Below, in pieces: positions 53,718-63,106 of a stretch of 64,000 bases of DNA (positions are counted from its first letter, which is position 1; each line of letters opens with the position of its first letter). The position numbers and the translations under genes are program-made. The notes below the pieces were generated by a model, which did not search any database, was not told where the DNA came from, and saw only the letters and a list, made by a program, of their open reading frames with translations. The DNA comes from CAILZL01 sp963748005 (GTDB lineage: Bacteria; Pseudomonadota; Gammaproteobacteria; Steroidobacterales; Steroidobacteraceae): contig CAVVHH010000002.1 of NCBI GenBank assembly GCA_963748005.1, positions 1,798,001 to 1,862,000 of the forward strand, in the 5' to 3' direction.

Positions 53718-55205
53718 CCCAATCAGTCCGCACAGTGCACACCACAGCAATGCCGAGCCATTGCTGCTGCCTTCGACGATGGCGATGCTCAGCGACGAGA
53801 CAACCAGCCACACACAGAACAACAAACCCTCGCTGCGCTGGGCAATGTCTGCTGGCGCAGAGCCCTTCACCAGCAGCAATGCGACGGGCATGAGCAGGAA
53901 CTCGGACGGAAAGTCACGGTAACGCGCATTGAACACCAGGCCCAGATTGATGTAGGCAAGACTGACCAGCAGAACCAGCAGCAAGTTGGTTCGCACACGC
54001 GCATAGCGTTGTTGGTCGTCCATCAACCACAACAGGAAAATCGCATGGAGCACCAGCGTCCAGCTGCCCATGGCCAGCCATTCGATCCAGTTGCGATTGC
54101 TCTGCCACAGATAGTGCCATTGCATCACCCCGATACAGCCCAGGCTGATGCCGGCTAACGCATATTGAAATTGCTGCGCCAGAGTACGCTGCTGACTGTG
54201 GAAGCGCGCGCCGCCAATCAGCAGCAACGCCGCACCGATGCCCGCGACGATGCCGTACCACCAATGCTGATCGGGAATCACCGGGCCGGTCAGCGGAAAC
54301 TTCTCGCGACCCTGCGCATCGTACAACCCCCAGTAGCCGCCGACGGTACCTTCCAGACCCTTTTTCCACGGCTGGTCATAGGCTTCAATGAAGTTGTACG
54401 GTAGCTTCAGTTTATCGGCCAGCGCGATGAACTCACGTGTAAAGCGCGCCTGATTCAGCAATGAAGGGATGGCGGCGTCACGTTGCCTGCCTTCGCTTGG
54501 CCAGCCGGTTTCGCCCACATAGATGCGCTTGCCGGGAAATTGCTGCTGCACCCTGGTGAAGATCGCCTGCACATGTTCCATTGCATGATCGATGCCGACG
54601 GGTTGATCTTCCCAGTAGGGCAGGATGTGAATGGTAATGAAGTCGCTGACCTCGGCCAGTTTGGGGTTCTTCAGCAGGAATTCCCAGACATCGGCATACG
54701 TTACCGGCAATTGCGTGGCGGCTTTAACTCGCACCAGCATTTCATACAGCACGTCGGCTGTCTGCTCGCGGCGCAGCAGCACTTCGTTGCCGACAATAAT
54801 GGCGTCGATGATATCGGCGTGATCTTTGGCAATTGCAATGGCGCGGTTGATCTCCTTTTCATTGGTTTCGCGATTGACGCCGATCCAGAGGCCCAGCACG
54901 ACCCGCATGCCCAGCTTTCGTGCCGCTTCTGGTACATAGTCCAGTCCGTTCGAGACGGAATAGGTGCGCACACACTGAGTACGTTTTGACAACTGTTGCA
55001 GGTCATGATCAATCTGCGCATGGATGTCGGCAGTGCCATCACTCGTGCCGCCGCTGGGTGTATAGGACAGACAGGCGAACTTGCCACTGGGCGCATCCGG
55101 GTAAATATGTTCGCGACTCTGCCAGATCCAGTAAGACACACTACCCACCGCAAGCAGCAACAGAACCAGCGTGGTCGCGAGCGACTGAGAAAAGTTAAAA
55201 CGCAT
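53628..55205 (-). CDS. Membrane-anchored GH17-like glycoside hydrolase/transglycosylase
   Basis: A 525-aa protein. After an N-terminal signal anchor (residues 8-28) comes a glycoside-hydrolase-17 TIM barrel (about 40-310) with the proton donor in IIVGNEVLLR (Glu141) and the nucleophile in YVGETGWPSEG (Glu232). The C-terminal about 200 residues hold several membrane helices. GH17 proteins act on beta-1,3-glucans, and membrane forms in Proteobacteria are linked to glucan synthesis or modification. The catalytic domain should face the periplasm. Confidence 0.88.
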   Translation of the reverse strand: MRFNFSQSLATTLVLLLLAVGSVSYWIWQSREHIYPDAPSGKFACLSYTPSGGTSDGTADIHAQIDHDLQQLSKRTQCVRTYSVSNGLDYVPEAARKLGMRVVLGLWIGVNRETNEKEINRAIAIAKDHADIIDAIIVGNEVLLRREQTADVLYEMLVRVKAATQLPVTYADVWEFLLKNPKLAEVSDFITIHILPYWEDQPVGIDHAMEHVQAIFTRVQQQFPGKRIYVGETGWPSEGRQRDAAIPSLLNQARFTREFIALADKLKLPYNFIEAYDQPWKKGLEGTVGGYWGLYDAQGREKFPLTGPVIPDQHWWYGIVAGIGAALLLIGGARFHSQQRTLAQQFQYALAGISLGCIGVMQWHYLWQSNRNWIEWLAMGSWTLVLHAIFLLWLMDDQQRYARVRTNLLLVLLVSLAYINLGLVFNARYRDFPSEFLLMPVALLLVKGSAPADIAQRSEGLLFCVWLVVSSLSIAIVEGSSNGSALLWCALCGLIGSRLLFDHWRNAGAARIAHQQQRSQHQSQG

Positions 55206-55253
55206 GTTAGGTGGAAGATTCAGATGATTCTTGAATTGACTTTTGTCCGCATA

Positions 55254-55286
55254 CCCTCTCCCTCAGGGAGAGGGCAGGGTGAGGGT
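55254..55286. repeat. Type C palindromic repeat after fghA
   Basis: CCCTCTCCC/GGGAGAGGG stem with a TCA loop, then CAGGGTGAGGGTG. Read on the minus strand it begins 3 bp after the fghA stop. Confidence 0.85.
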
Positions 55287-55289
55287 GCA

Positions 55290-56150
55290 TCACGCGTGCA
55301 ACAATTCCGCATGATGCTGCAGGTGATCTTCAATAAAACTGCTGATGAAGTAGTAGCCGTGATCATACCCTGCGTGGCGACGCAGCCGCAGCGGGTATCC
55401 AGCCTGCTGGCACGCAGCTTCAAACGGCTGCGGATGTAATTGTGTGGCCAGAAACTGATCGCCCAGGCCCTGATCAATCAGGATCGGGGTACGTGCACCG
55501 GCATTCTGCAGTTGTGCTACCAAAGCCGTGGCGTCGTATTGTGCCCACTGTCTCTGGTCCGCACCCAGATAACCGGTGAACGCCTTGATGCCCCACGGAC
55601 ATTGACTCGGCGCGGCGATGGGCGCGAATGCTGAAATGGATTTGTATTGCTGTGGGTTTTTCAGGCCAATTGTCAGTGCACCGTGGCCACCCATTGAATG
55701 GCCGAAGATGCCCTGGGCATCCATATCGGCCGCAAAGTTTGCCGCTATCAGCGCCGGTAGTTCCTGAGTCACATACGAATACATCTGGTAGTGCTGAGAC
55801 CACGGCTGTTGTGTCGCATCGAGATAAAAACCGGCAGCAATACCGAAGTCCCAGTTATCACTGTCACCTGGCAATGACACGCCACGTGGGCTGGTGTCCG
55901 GCGTTACCAGCATCAGCCCCAGTTCGGCGGCTACTCGCTGCGCGCCCGCCTTGATCATGAAGGTTTCTTCAGTGCAGGTCAGACCAGCCAGGAAGTACAG
56001 CACCGGCACCTTCCGATGCGCTGCCTGTGGTGGCGTGAACACCGCGAACTTCATCATGCAGTGAGTGGTTGCGGAGGCATGGCGATAAAAGCCGACGCTG
56101 CCGCTGAAGCATTGATGCCGGCTGAGAATTTCGAGTGTATTGGTGTTCAT
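55290..56150 (-). CDS. fghA: S-formylglutathione hydrolase
   Basis: A 286-aa esterase-D family enzyme. Visible signatures are MKFAVFTPPQA, LYFLAGLTCTEETFMIKAGAQ, DTSPRG, and the nucleophile elbow GIFGHSMGGHGAL (Ser152). The C-terminal His is in HAGYDHGYYFISSFIEDHL. It hydrolyses S-formylglutathione to formate and glutathione, the second step of glutathione-dependent formaldehyde oxidation. It lies directly downstream of the class III alcohol dehydrogenase, with a type C repeat in the gap. Confidence 0.97.
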   Translation of the reverse strand: MNTNTLEILSRHQCFSGSVGFYRHASATTHCMMKFAVFTPPQAAHRKVPVLYFLAGLTCTEETFMIKAGAQRVAAELGLMLVTPDTSPRGVSLPGDSDNWDFGIAAGFYLDATQQPWSQHYQMYSYVTQELPALIAANFAADMDAQGIFGHSMGGHGALTIGLKNPQQYKSISAFAPIAAPSQCPWGIKAFTGYLGADQRQWAQYDATALVAQLQNAGARTPILIDQGLGDQFLATQLHPQPFEAACQQAGYPLRLRRHAGYDHGYYFISSFIEDHLQHHAELLHA

Positions 56151-56175
56151 GGCTGGGTCATTGCTTTCTGCAGCG

Positions 56176-56223
56176 CCCCCTCCCTAACCCTTCCCCGCGA
56201 GTGGGGGAGGGCAGGGAGGGGGC
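56176..56223. repeat. Type C palindromic repeat after adhC
   Basis: A pyrimidine/purine palindrome (CCCCCTCCCTAACCCTTCCCC, GCGA, GGGGGAGGGCAGGGAGGGGG) filling most of the adhC-fghA gap and ending 5 bp from the adhC stop. Confidence 0.8.
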
Positions 56224-56227
56224 AACC

Positions 56228-57346
56228 TTAGTACACCACCACACTGCGAATCGACTCACCGCTGTGCATCAGATCGAAAGCCCTGTTGATGTCCTGCAGT
56301 GGCATCACATGCGTGATCAGATCGTCGATGTTGATCTTGCCATCCATGTACCAGTCAACAATTCTGGGTACATCGGTGCGGCCGCGGGCGCCGCCGAACG
56401 CCGTGCCTCTCCAGACGCGACCGGTGACCAGCTGGAAGGGACGTGTTCTGATTTCCTGTCCGGCGCCAGCCACGCCAATGATGATGGATTCGCCCCAGCC
56501 GCGATGACAGCACTCCAGCGCCTGACGCATCAGATCGACGTTGCCCACACACTCAAAGCTGAAGTCCGCGCCGCCGTCGGTGAGGTTGACCAGATACGGC
56601 ACCAGATCGCTGCCAATTTCTTTGGGATTCACAAAGTGTGTCATGCCGAACTTTTCGGCCAGCGGTTTGCGTCCTGGATTGATGTCCACGCCCACAATCA
56701 TGTTGGCGCCGGCCATGCGCGCACCCTGAATCACATTCAGGCCAATGCCGCCCAGACCGAATACCACCACATTGTCACCGGGCCGGACTTTCGCGGTGTT
56801 GATTACTGCACCAATGCCGGTGGTGACGCCGCAGCCGATGTAGCACACCTTGTCGAAGGGTGCGTCCTCGCGAATCTTCGCCAGCGCGATTTCCGGCAAC
56901 ACGGTGTAGTTGGCAAAGGTGGAGCAGCCCATGTAGTGGTGGATCTTCTGGCCGTTGATCGAAAACCGGCTGGTGCCGTCGGGCATTACGCCCCGGCCCT
57001 GTGTGGAACGGATCGCCGTGCACAGGTTGGTTCTGCGTGAGGTACATGACTTGCATTCGCGGCACTCGGGTGTGTACAGCGGAATGACGTGGTCGCCATT
57101 TTTCAGCGACTTCACGCCCGGGCCGACATCCACCACGATGCCCGCACCTTCATGGCCGAAGATCACCGGGAACAAGCCCTCAGGATCGGCGCCCGAACGT
57201 GTGAACTCATCGGTGTGGCAGATGCCGGTGGCCGCAATCTCCACCAGCACTTCACCGGCCTTCGGACCTTCCAGCTGCACGGTTTCAATGGTGAGCGGTG
57301 CACCCGCCTCCCACGCCACTGCTGCTTTAACGTCCATTGCCTGCAC
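56228..57346 (-). CDS. adhC: S-(hydroxymethyl)glutathione dehydrogenase (class III ADH)
   Basis: A 372-aa zinc-dependent medium-chain dehydrogenase. The catalytic zinc site is ATGICHTDEF (Cys43) with IFGHEGAG (His65, Glu66). The structural zinc loop is CRECKSCTSRRTNLC. The NAD Rossmann motif is VFGLGGIGLNVIQGARMAG. Family segments KVCYIGCGVTTGIGAV and QGRGVMPDGTSRF match GSH-formaldehyde dehydrogenases. It oxidises S-hydroxymethylglutathione to S-formylglutathione, the substrate of FghA next door. Confidence 0.97.
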   Translation of the reverse strand: MQAMDVKAAVAWEAGAPLTIETVQLEGPKAGEVLVEIAATGICHTDEFTRSGADPEGLFPVIFGHEGAGIVVDVGPGVKSLKNGDHVIPLYTPECRECKSCTSRRTNLCTAIRSTQGRGVMPDGTSRFSINGQKIHHYMGCSTFANYTVLPEIALAKIREDAPFDKVCYIGCGVTTGIGAVINTAKVRPGDNVVVFGLGGIGLNVIQGARMAGANMIVGVDINPGRKPLAEKFGMTHFVNPKEIGSDLVPYLVNLTDGGADFSFECVGNVDLMRQALECCHRGWGESIIIGVAGAGQEIRTRPFQLVTGRVWRGTAFGGARGRTDVPRIVDWYMDGKINIDDLITHVMPLQDINRAFDLMHSGESIRSVVVY

Positions 57347-57380
57347 CTCTATGAGTGAAAATATTGCGTGTCGCGGTCAT

Positions 57381-57418
57381 TCTCCCTCTCCCTTGAGGGT
57401 GAGGGGCGGGGTGAGGGT
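57381..57418. repeat. Type C palindromic repeat after the quinone oxidoreductase gene
   Basis: CTCCCTCTCCCTTGAGGGTGAGGGG followed by CGGGGTGAGGGT. On the minus strand it directly follows the TAA of the oxidoreductase (57420-57418). Confidence 0.8.
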
Positions 57419-58398
57419 TACTTCACCCGCACCGCCATCTTGCCTATCGTGCGCCCGGTCTCGATCGCGTGATGCGCCGCTACCAATGTGTCCAGTGTCC
57501 ACTGACTGCTGACATGCACCTGCAAACGACCGGTATCGACCAGACTCGTTATGCCGGACAAGATCGCGCCCTGTCGTTCCGGTTCGCGATCATAAGCCAC
57601 GCGTGCACCCATGAATTCGTAGTGCACAGTAGCGCTCTTGTACAGCAGCTGTGGCGCAGCTGCACCCGGATCGCTGCCGACAATGGTCACGATGCTGCCG
57701 CAGGGAGACAAACACTCGATGCTGCGCTTGAAGGTCTCGCCGCCCAGGGAGTCAAAGATCACTGGGACGCCTGCACCCTGTGTCAGCTCCATCACTCGTG
57801 CCACAAAATCCGAGTTCCGATAATCGATAACTGCATCTGCCTTGAGCACATCGCGGCAGAAGGCGATGGATTCCGGCCGGCCTGCGGTGGTGATGACGCG
57901 GCAACCGTGCAGCTTTGCCAGCTGCACGGCAATGTGTCCGACGCCGCCAGCGCCGGCGTGAATCAGCACGGTCTGTCCTGGCTGGATGCGTGCGCGTTCA
58001 TGCAGCGCTTCATAAGCGGTGAGCGACACCAGCGGCAGACAGGCCGCATGCAAGTGATCAAGCGAAGCAGGTTTACGCGCCGCTGCACGCGCATCGAGCA
58101 AGGCGAACTCGGCATTGGCGCCATGTCGCATCACATTGGGGCAGCCATACACCCCATCACCAGGCTTGAAGTTCTTGACCGATGCACCGCAGGTCACCAC
58201 CACCCCGCTCAGGTCATAGCCCAGCACCAGCGGCAACTGACGTGGCCTCGTGCCAAGACGAATCTTGGTGTCCACCGGATTCACCGAGGTGGCATGTACT
58301 TCCACCAGCAAGTCGTGCTGCCCTGGAGTGGGCAAAGGCAGTTCGCCCAGCTGCATTACTTCCGGCGGCCCAAGTTGATTGATGATGACTGCACGCAT
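57418..58398 (-). CDS. Zinc-type quinone oxidoreductase (MDR family)
   Basis: A 326-aa NADPH:quinone-reductase-like medium-chain protein. It starts MRAVIINQLGPPEVMQLGEL, has the LVEVHATSVNPVDTKIR strand, and a GXGXXG-type NADPH site LIHAGAGGVGHIAVQLAKLHG. It lacks structural-zinc cysteines. The start ATG 58398 has GGGAG upstream. The frame stays open to 59070 on this strand, but that extension is antisense to the redoxin gene. It may reduce quinones or enals, alongside formaldehyde detoxification. Confidence 0.92.
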   Translation of the reverse strand: MRAVIINQLGPPEVMQLGELPLPTPGQHDLLVEVHATSVNPVDTKIRLGTRPRQLPLVLGYDLSGVVVTCGASVKNFKPGDGVYGCPNVMRHGANAEFALLDARAAARKPASLDHLHAACLPLVSLTAYEALHERARIQPGQTVLIHAGAGGVGHIAVQLAKLHGCRVITTAGRPESIAFCRDVLKADAVIDYRNSDFVARVMELTQGAGVPVIFDSLGGETFKRSIECLSPCGSIVTIVGSDPGAAAPQLLYKSATVHYEFMGARVAYDREPERQGAILSGITSLVDTGRLQVHVSSQWTLDTLVAAHHAIETGRTIGKMAVRVK

Positions 58399-58500
58399 GC
58401 TGTATGACTCCCGTTCCGTATTGGACCATTGTGCCTGTGAACACCCATCTGCGTTAAGACGGGGTAAGATCAAATTCATCAAGCGAGTGAGGAAATGCGC

Positions 58501-59076
58501 ATGACTGACACGCAATCCACCATGCGGGCATTGGGCGCCACCGCGCCGGATTTCAGGCTGCCGGACTACAACGGCAAGGTGCACAGTCTGGCCGAGTTCA
58601 AGCAGGCCAAGGGGCTGGTGGTGGCGTTCATTTGTAACCACTGCCCGTTTGTCAAACACCTGCGCAATGAATTCGCACGCTTTGCCCGCGAGTATCAGGC
58701 GAAGGGTCTGGCGGTGGTCGCCATCGCAGCAAATGATCTGGAGGTCTATCCACAGGATGGGCCGGCCGGTATGAAAGACGAAGCTGAGTCCGCCGGCTAC
58801 AGCTTTCCGTACTTGCTGGACGAAACTCAAACGGTGGCCAGGGCCTATCAGGCGGCCTGTACGCCCGACTTCTACTTGTTCGATGGCAATCGTAAGCTGG
58901 TTTATAGCGGCCAATTCGATGCCAGTCGCCCGCGGAATGACATCCCGGTTACCGGTGCCGATCTGCGTGCGGCAGCTGATGCATTGCTGGCAGGAAAGCC
59001 GCCGCTGACCAGGCAGTTGCCGAGCATCGGCTGCAATATCAAGTGGAAGCCCGGCAACCAACCTGCGCATACTTAG
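58501..59076 (+). CDS. Thioredoxin-like (AhpC/TSA) protein
   Basis: A 191-aa redoxin with the family start GATAPDFRLPDYNG and an active-site-like pair in VVAFICNHCPFVKH (Cys45, Cys48), an unusual CNHC rather than CPxC. The cis-Pro region is QAACTPDFYLFDGNRKLVY. No signal peptide. Such proteins are common and uncharacterised. ATG 58501 sits about 7 bp after GAGGAA; ATG 58495 is too close to it. Confidence 0.9.
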   Translation: MTDTQSTMRALGATAPDFRLPDYNGKVHSLAEFKQAKGLVVAFICNHCPFVKHLRNEFARFAREYQAKGLAVVAIAANDLEVYPQDGPAGMKDEAESAGYSFPYLLDETQTVARAYQAACTPDFYLFDGNRKLVYSGQFDASRPRNDIPVTGADLRAAADALLAGKPPLTRQLPSIGCNIKWKPGNQPAHT

Positions 59077-59125
59077 GCAGGCTTCGCCATACCATCAAGC
59101 CGCAGCGTTCAGTTCATGGTGTTCA

Positions 59126-60589
59126 ATGTCACAACAAAAATCCGGCTGGCTCGCCACCAAACCCATTCACGACCTGCACGAGGATGAAACCGGACCGCAG
59201 CTGCATCGCACACTGGGCGCCACGTCACTGGTAGCGTTGGGGATTGGCGCCGTCATCGGCACCGGCATTTTTGTGCTGACCGGCGTGGCAGCGGCACAGC
59301 ACGCCGGGCCGGCGCTGGTGCTGTCATTCATTCTTGCCGCGGTGGCCTGCGGCTTTGCCGGGCTGTGTTATGCCGAACTTGCAGCGATGATTCCCATCGC
59401 CGGCAGTGCCTATTCATACTCGTACGCCACACTCGGTGAGTTCTTCGCCTGGTTCATCGGCTGGGATCTGATCCTTGAATACGGTTTTGCGGTGTCCGCA
59501 GTTGCCGTAGGTTGGTCAGGTTACGTGAACAGCTTGCTGATGCAGATGGGTATTCATCTGCCTGAGACGTTGACGAATGCACCGCTGGCAAAAGGTGAAG
59601 GCCATTTCGCCATTGTCACCACCGGCCATCTGGTCAATCTGCCTGCTGTGCTGGGCGTCGCACTGGTCACCTGGCTGTGTTACATCGGCATTCGCCAGTC
59701 GGCCTGGGTAAACAACCTCATCGTCGTCATCAAGCTGTCGGTCATTCTGCTGTTTATCGGCTTTGGCGCGTTCTACATATCGCTGGATAACTGGACGCCG
59801 TTCATTCCGGAGAACACGACCCATGAGTTTGGACAGTTTGGCTGGAGCGGTGTGGCAAGAGCTGCAGCCATCATTTTCTTCGCTTACATCGGATTTGATG
59901 CGGTATCTACCACGGCGCAGGAAGCAAAGAACCCTCAGCGTGATATGCCCATCGGCATTCTCGGTAGTCTCGCTGTATGCACAGTGTTGTACATAGCAAT
60001 GGCGGCAGTGATGACCGGCATGGTGCACTACACCCAATTGAATGTGCCGGCACCCGTAGCAGTAGCACTTGATAGTCACCCGGAGCTGAAGTGGCTGTCT
60101 GGACTCATCAAGCTGGGCGCTATTGCTGGTATTACATCGGTGATGCTTGTGATGATGCTCGGCCAGCCACGTATTTTTTTCGCGATGTCAAAAGATGGTT
60201 TATTGCCGTCGTCATTACAGAGAATTCATCCAACGTACAAGACACCCCATGTTGCCACCATTGTGACTGGTATTTGTGCTGCCATTCTTGCTGGGCTATT
60301 TCCAATTGGAATTCTTGGTGAAATTGTATCTATTGGTACTCTGCTGGCATTTGTGCTTGTATGTATAGGTGTATTGGTTTTGCGCTATACAAAGCCGAAT
60401 CAATATCGACCTTTTAGAGTGCCTGTGCCATGGGTCACGTGTAGTCTTGGAGCCATCATTTGTTTCGGGTTAATGGTGTCGCTTGGATTGCATACTTGGA
60501 TTCGCTTGCTGGTATGGACCGTGATCGGTGTGCTCATCTATTTGTTATATGGCCGCAAGCACAGCGTACTGCGCAAGAGTCAACGTTGA
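59126..60589 (+). CDS. APC-family cationic amino-acid permease
   Basis: A 487-aa twelve-helix transporter. Its first helix carries GATSLVALGIGAVIGTGIFVLTG and the third CGFAGLCYAELAAMIPIAGSAY, with FFAYIGFDAVSTTAQEAKNPQRDMP at helix 6, all typical of the CAT/YfnA-type amino-acid/polyamine/organocation permeases. It is in the inner membrane. The last third of the gene (from about 60170) is strikingly AT-richer than the rest, with many ATT, GTA and TTT codons. Confidence 0.94.
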   Translation: MSQQKSGWLATKPIHDLHEDETGPQLHRTLGATSLVALGIGAVIGTGIFVLTGVAAAQHAGPALVLSFILAAVACGFAGLCYAELAAMIPIAGSAYSYSYATLGEFFAWFIGWDLILEYGFAVSAVAVGWSGYVNSLLMQMGIHLPETLTNAPLAKGEGHFAIVTTGHLVNLPAVLGVALVTWLCYIGIRQSAWVNNLIVVIKLSVILLFIGFGAFYISLDNWTPFIPENTTHEFGQFGWSGVARAAAIIFFAYIGFDAVSTTAQEAKNPQRDMPIGILGSLAVCTVLYIAMAAVMTGMVHYTQLNVPAPVAVALDSHPELKWLSGLIKLGAIAGITSVMLVMMLGQPRIFFAMSKDGLLPSSLQRIHPTYKTPHVATIVTGICAAILAGLFPIGILGEIVSIGTLLAFVLVCIGVLVLRYTKPNQYRPFRVPVPWVTCSLGAIICFGLMVSLGLHTWIRLLVWTVIGVLIYLLYGRKHSVLRKSQR

Positions 60590-60604
60590 TTGCGTGCCGT
60601 CTTG

Positions 60605-60630
60605 TCTCCTTACGGGAGAGGGTTACGGTG
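60605..60630. repeat. Degenerate type C repeat
   Basis: TCTCC TTAC GGGAGAGGG with a short GTG tail. It overlaps the stop codon (60625-60623, TAA on the minus strand) of the LysR gene. Confidence 0.6.
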
Positions 60631-61504
60631 TCTGTAAATGTTCCAGCAACATCCTCGCCGCCGCATGTAACTCACCCTTGCGTGTGCACAGTAATAACTG
60701 CCGCTGTGCCCAATTATTGCTGAGAGGAATACTGGCCAGCTTCAATGACTGTACATAGGGCGTCGTCGCTGCGCGTGGCACGATGCTGATGCCCAGGCCG
60801 GCGGCGACCATGGCGCAGGCAGCGTCGAAACTGGTCACCTGTATGCGCAGATTCATCTGCCTGCCGGCATCTGCAGCAGTGCGCAACAGCAGATGATGCA
60901 ATGAACTGTCGGCATGCAGTCCCACAAAGGGCTGATCCAGCACTTGTTCAAATGCTACGGATGCTAGTTGAGACAAGGGGTGATCAGGACGCGTGACCAG
61001 CACCAGTTCATCGGCGCGAAACGGCACGGTGACCAGACCATCAAGCGCAGGTTGTTCGCTCAATATCCCCAGGTCAGCACGATTGTCGGCCACCGCCTGG
61101 GCGATGGTGCTGCTGACCTGTTCTTCCAGTTGAATCTGCACTTCAGGATGCCGCTTCATGAAACTGGCCAGTGCATCCGGCAGAAACTCAACGATTGCGG
61201 AGATGTTGGCAAATACCCGCACCTGACCGCGCACACCGGAGGCATGCTGGCGCAGTTCGTGTTCAAGCTGATCGGCCTGGTACAACAGTGCGCGCGCCTT
61301 GGTCAGCAGCGCATGACCGGCCGCCGTGAGTTCCACCCCCTTGGCGCCGCGTACCAGCAAGGGTGTGTCGAATCCGGCTTCCAGTTCTGACAGGCGCTTG
61401 CTCACCGCCGACGCGACGGTATGGGCACGTTCGGCTGCTTTGGCAATGCTGCCGGCTTCGGCGACTGCCACGAATAGTTCGAGATCGCGAAAATCAAAAC
61501 GCAT
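60623..61504 (-). CDS. LysR-family transcriptional regulator
   Basis: A 293-aa LysR protein. The helix-turn-helix is LELFVAVAEAGSIAKAAERAHTVASAVSKRLSELE, followed by LLVRGAKGVELTAAG. The C-terminal effector domain is complete. Its ATG lies 11 bp inside the end of the upstream MFS gene on the same strand, so the regulator and transporter are cotranscribed; it may control that transporter or divergent targets. Confidence 0.93.
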   Translation of the reverse strand: MRFDFRDLELFVAVAEAGSIAKAAERAHTVASAVSKRLSELEAGFDTPLLVRGAKGVELTAAGHALLTKARALLYQADQLEHELRQHASGVRGQVRVFANISAIVEFLPDALASFMKRHPEVQIQLEEQVSSTIAQAVADNRADLGILSEQPALDGLVTVPFRADELVLVTRPDHPLSQLASVAFEQVLDQPFVGLHADSSLHHLLLRTAADAGRQMNLRIQVTSFDAACAMVAAGLGISIVPRAATTPYVQSLKLASIPLSNNWAQRQLLLCTRKGELHAAARMLLEHLQTP

Positions 61505-62678
61505 GGGTGGCTACGCTACGTGAGCGCATCGGATGCAGCAACAAGCACAACAACAAGGCGCAGCCACTGATCACGCACAACGCTGCGAACACACTGCGAT
61601 AACTGCCGGTAGCGTCGCGCAGCACACCGCAGGCATAGGGTCCGAGGGCTGAAATGAGATAGCCGCCGCTGCACATCATGGCGGTCCAGCTGCCGGCGGC
61701 CTCTGCAGATTCGCTGTAGTCCAGCGGCAGAATCAATGCGAGTGCAAACAGGCCCGCCGTGCCGGCTCCCAGTAACGACATCCACAATACCGGCACACTC
61801 AATGGTGCGAACCATGCACCCAGCAGACCGGCCACCGTGCAAGACCCGCCCAACACCAAGGCCGGACGGCGGTCACGCGGTTCTGACGACAACAGACTGA
61901 CCAGCAGTGTTCCGGCAAGCTGCAGCAGGGTGAACACACCCAGTAACTGGCCAGCGCGTGCGGCGCCCAGGCCGAGACTGATATAAGCAGGGGCCAGCCA
62001 CGCCAGTAGTGCAAAGAACACCAGACTGTGCAGTCCGAACACCAGTATCAATAGCCATGCGCGCGGCTGACCCCATGGCAACGGCGATGTCCGTTGCGCA
62101 GTCATTACAGGCGGCATGCCAGCGGTGACGTGTTGCCAGTACCCCGCCGCGACAAAGGCCAGCAGCGCCCAGCTGGCCAGGGCCATCGGCCAGCCAAGAT
62201 ATTCACTCAAAGGAGCAGTGCCACTGGCCCCAATGGCCGCGCCCAGACATAGCGCGGTGGCCACCCAACTGCTGATGCGCGTGCTGCTCGCCGGGAATTC
62301 CTGCTTGATATACATGTTGAGCAACGGGCTGAGGATGGCGAGACACACACCAATCAGCAGCGTGCTGCCCAGTTGCGCCATCACACTGACATGCAGGCGT
62401 AGTAGCGTGGCGATACCAATAATCAGCGTGGCGCCCAGAATGGTCAGGCGCCCACCATAGCGGCGCTTGAGCGGTATAGCGGCCGGCGCGAATAGTCCGA
62501 TGCAAATCACCGGCAGGCTGGTGAGCAGCCCGGCCATACCATAGGAAAGATGCAAGTCACTACGAACCGATTCCAGTACCGGTCCCAGGGAAGCCAATGC
62601 CGGGCGCAGATTCAATGCCACCAGCAGCAACGCCAACAACACGCCGGATTCAGCCGGCTTGTTTGTCGTTGATTTCAC
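61494..62678 (-). CDS. CynX/NimT-family MFS transporter
   Basis: A 394-aa MFS protein with twelve predicted helices. It begins GVLLALLLVALNLRPALASLGPVLESVRSDLHLS, the characteristic CynX/NimT opening (NLRPA), and has YGMAGLLTSLPVICIGLFAPAAIPLKRRYG. Family substrates include cyanate and nitroimidazoles; the local substrate is unknown. The ATG overlaps the OsmC-family stop by four bases and the 3' end overlaps the LysR start, giving a tight OsmC-MFS-LysR operon. Confidence 0.93.
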   Translation of the reverse strand: MKSTTNKPAESGVLLALLLVALNLRPALASLGPVLESVRSDLHLSYGMAGLLTSLPVICIGLFAPAAIPLKRRYGGRLTILGATLIIGIATLLRLHVSVMAQLGSTLLIGVCLAILSPLLNMYIKQEFPASSTRISSWVATALCLGAAIGASGTAPLSEYLGWPMALASWALLAFVAAGYWQHVTAGMPPVMTAQRTSPLPWGQPRAWLLILVFGLHSLVFFALLAWLAPAYISLGLGAARAGQLLGVFTLLQLAGTLLVSLLSSEPRDRRPALVLGGSCTVAGLLGAWFAPLSVPVLWMSLLGAGTAGLFALALILPLDYSESAEAAGSWTAMMCSGGYLISALGPYACGVLRDATGSYRSVFAALCVISGCALLLCLLLHPMRSRSVATHAF

Positions 62679-63106
62679 GCTGCAGCGGGGCCGGCGTCAC
62701 GGATTTCGAAGTCGTGGGTGATGGTGGCGGTGGCAGCCAGCATGGCGGTGGCAGAGCAGTACTTTTCGGCAGACAGCTTGATGGCGCGTTCGACCTTGTT
62801 GGTGTCCAGCTTGGTGCCGGTGACGATGAAGTGCATCTTGATCTGGGTAAATACCTTGGGGTCGGTGGTGGCGCGCTCCGCATCGATTTCCACCTCGCAG
62901 TCGGTAATCGCTTCCCGACCCCGTTTGAGGATCAGCACCACGTCAATGGCGCTGCAGCTACCCAATCCCACCAGCAACATTTCCATGGGGCGTGGCCCCA
63001 GGTTGCGGCCGCCGATATCCGGGGCGCCGTCCAGAACCAGTGCGTGACCGGAGCCGGTCTCGCCGACAAACATCATGTCCTGAACCCATTTAATTCGAGT
63101 CTTCAT
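62675..63106 (-). CDS. OsmC-family peroxiredoxin-like protein
   Basis: A 143-aa OsmC/YhfA-type protein. The two redox cysteines are in LLVGLGSCSAIDV (Cys51) and AEKYCSATAML (Cys117), with the supporting motif NLGPRPMEMLLVGLG. It is expected to reduce organic hydroperoxides. It is first in the OsmC-MFS-LysR operon. Confidence 0.94.
   Translation of the reverse strand: MKTRIKWVQDMMFVGETGSGHALVLDGAPDIGGRNLGPRPMEMLLVGLGSCSAIDVVLILKRGREAITDCEVEIDAERATTDPKVFTQIKMHFIVTGTKLDTNKVERAIKLSAEKYCSATAMLAATATITHDFEIRDAGPAAA

Noticed and set aside
58399..59070. N-terminal extension of the quinone oxidoreductase frame
   Set aside because: The extension is antisense to the redoxin gene, and ATG 58398 has a ribosome-binding site and the family start.
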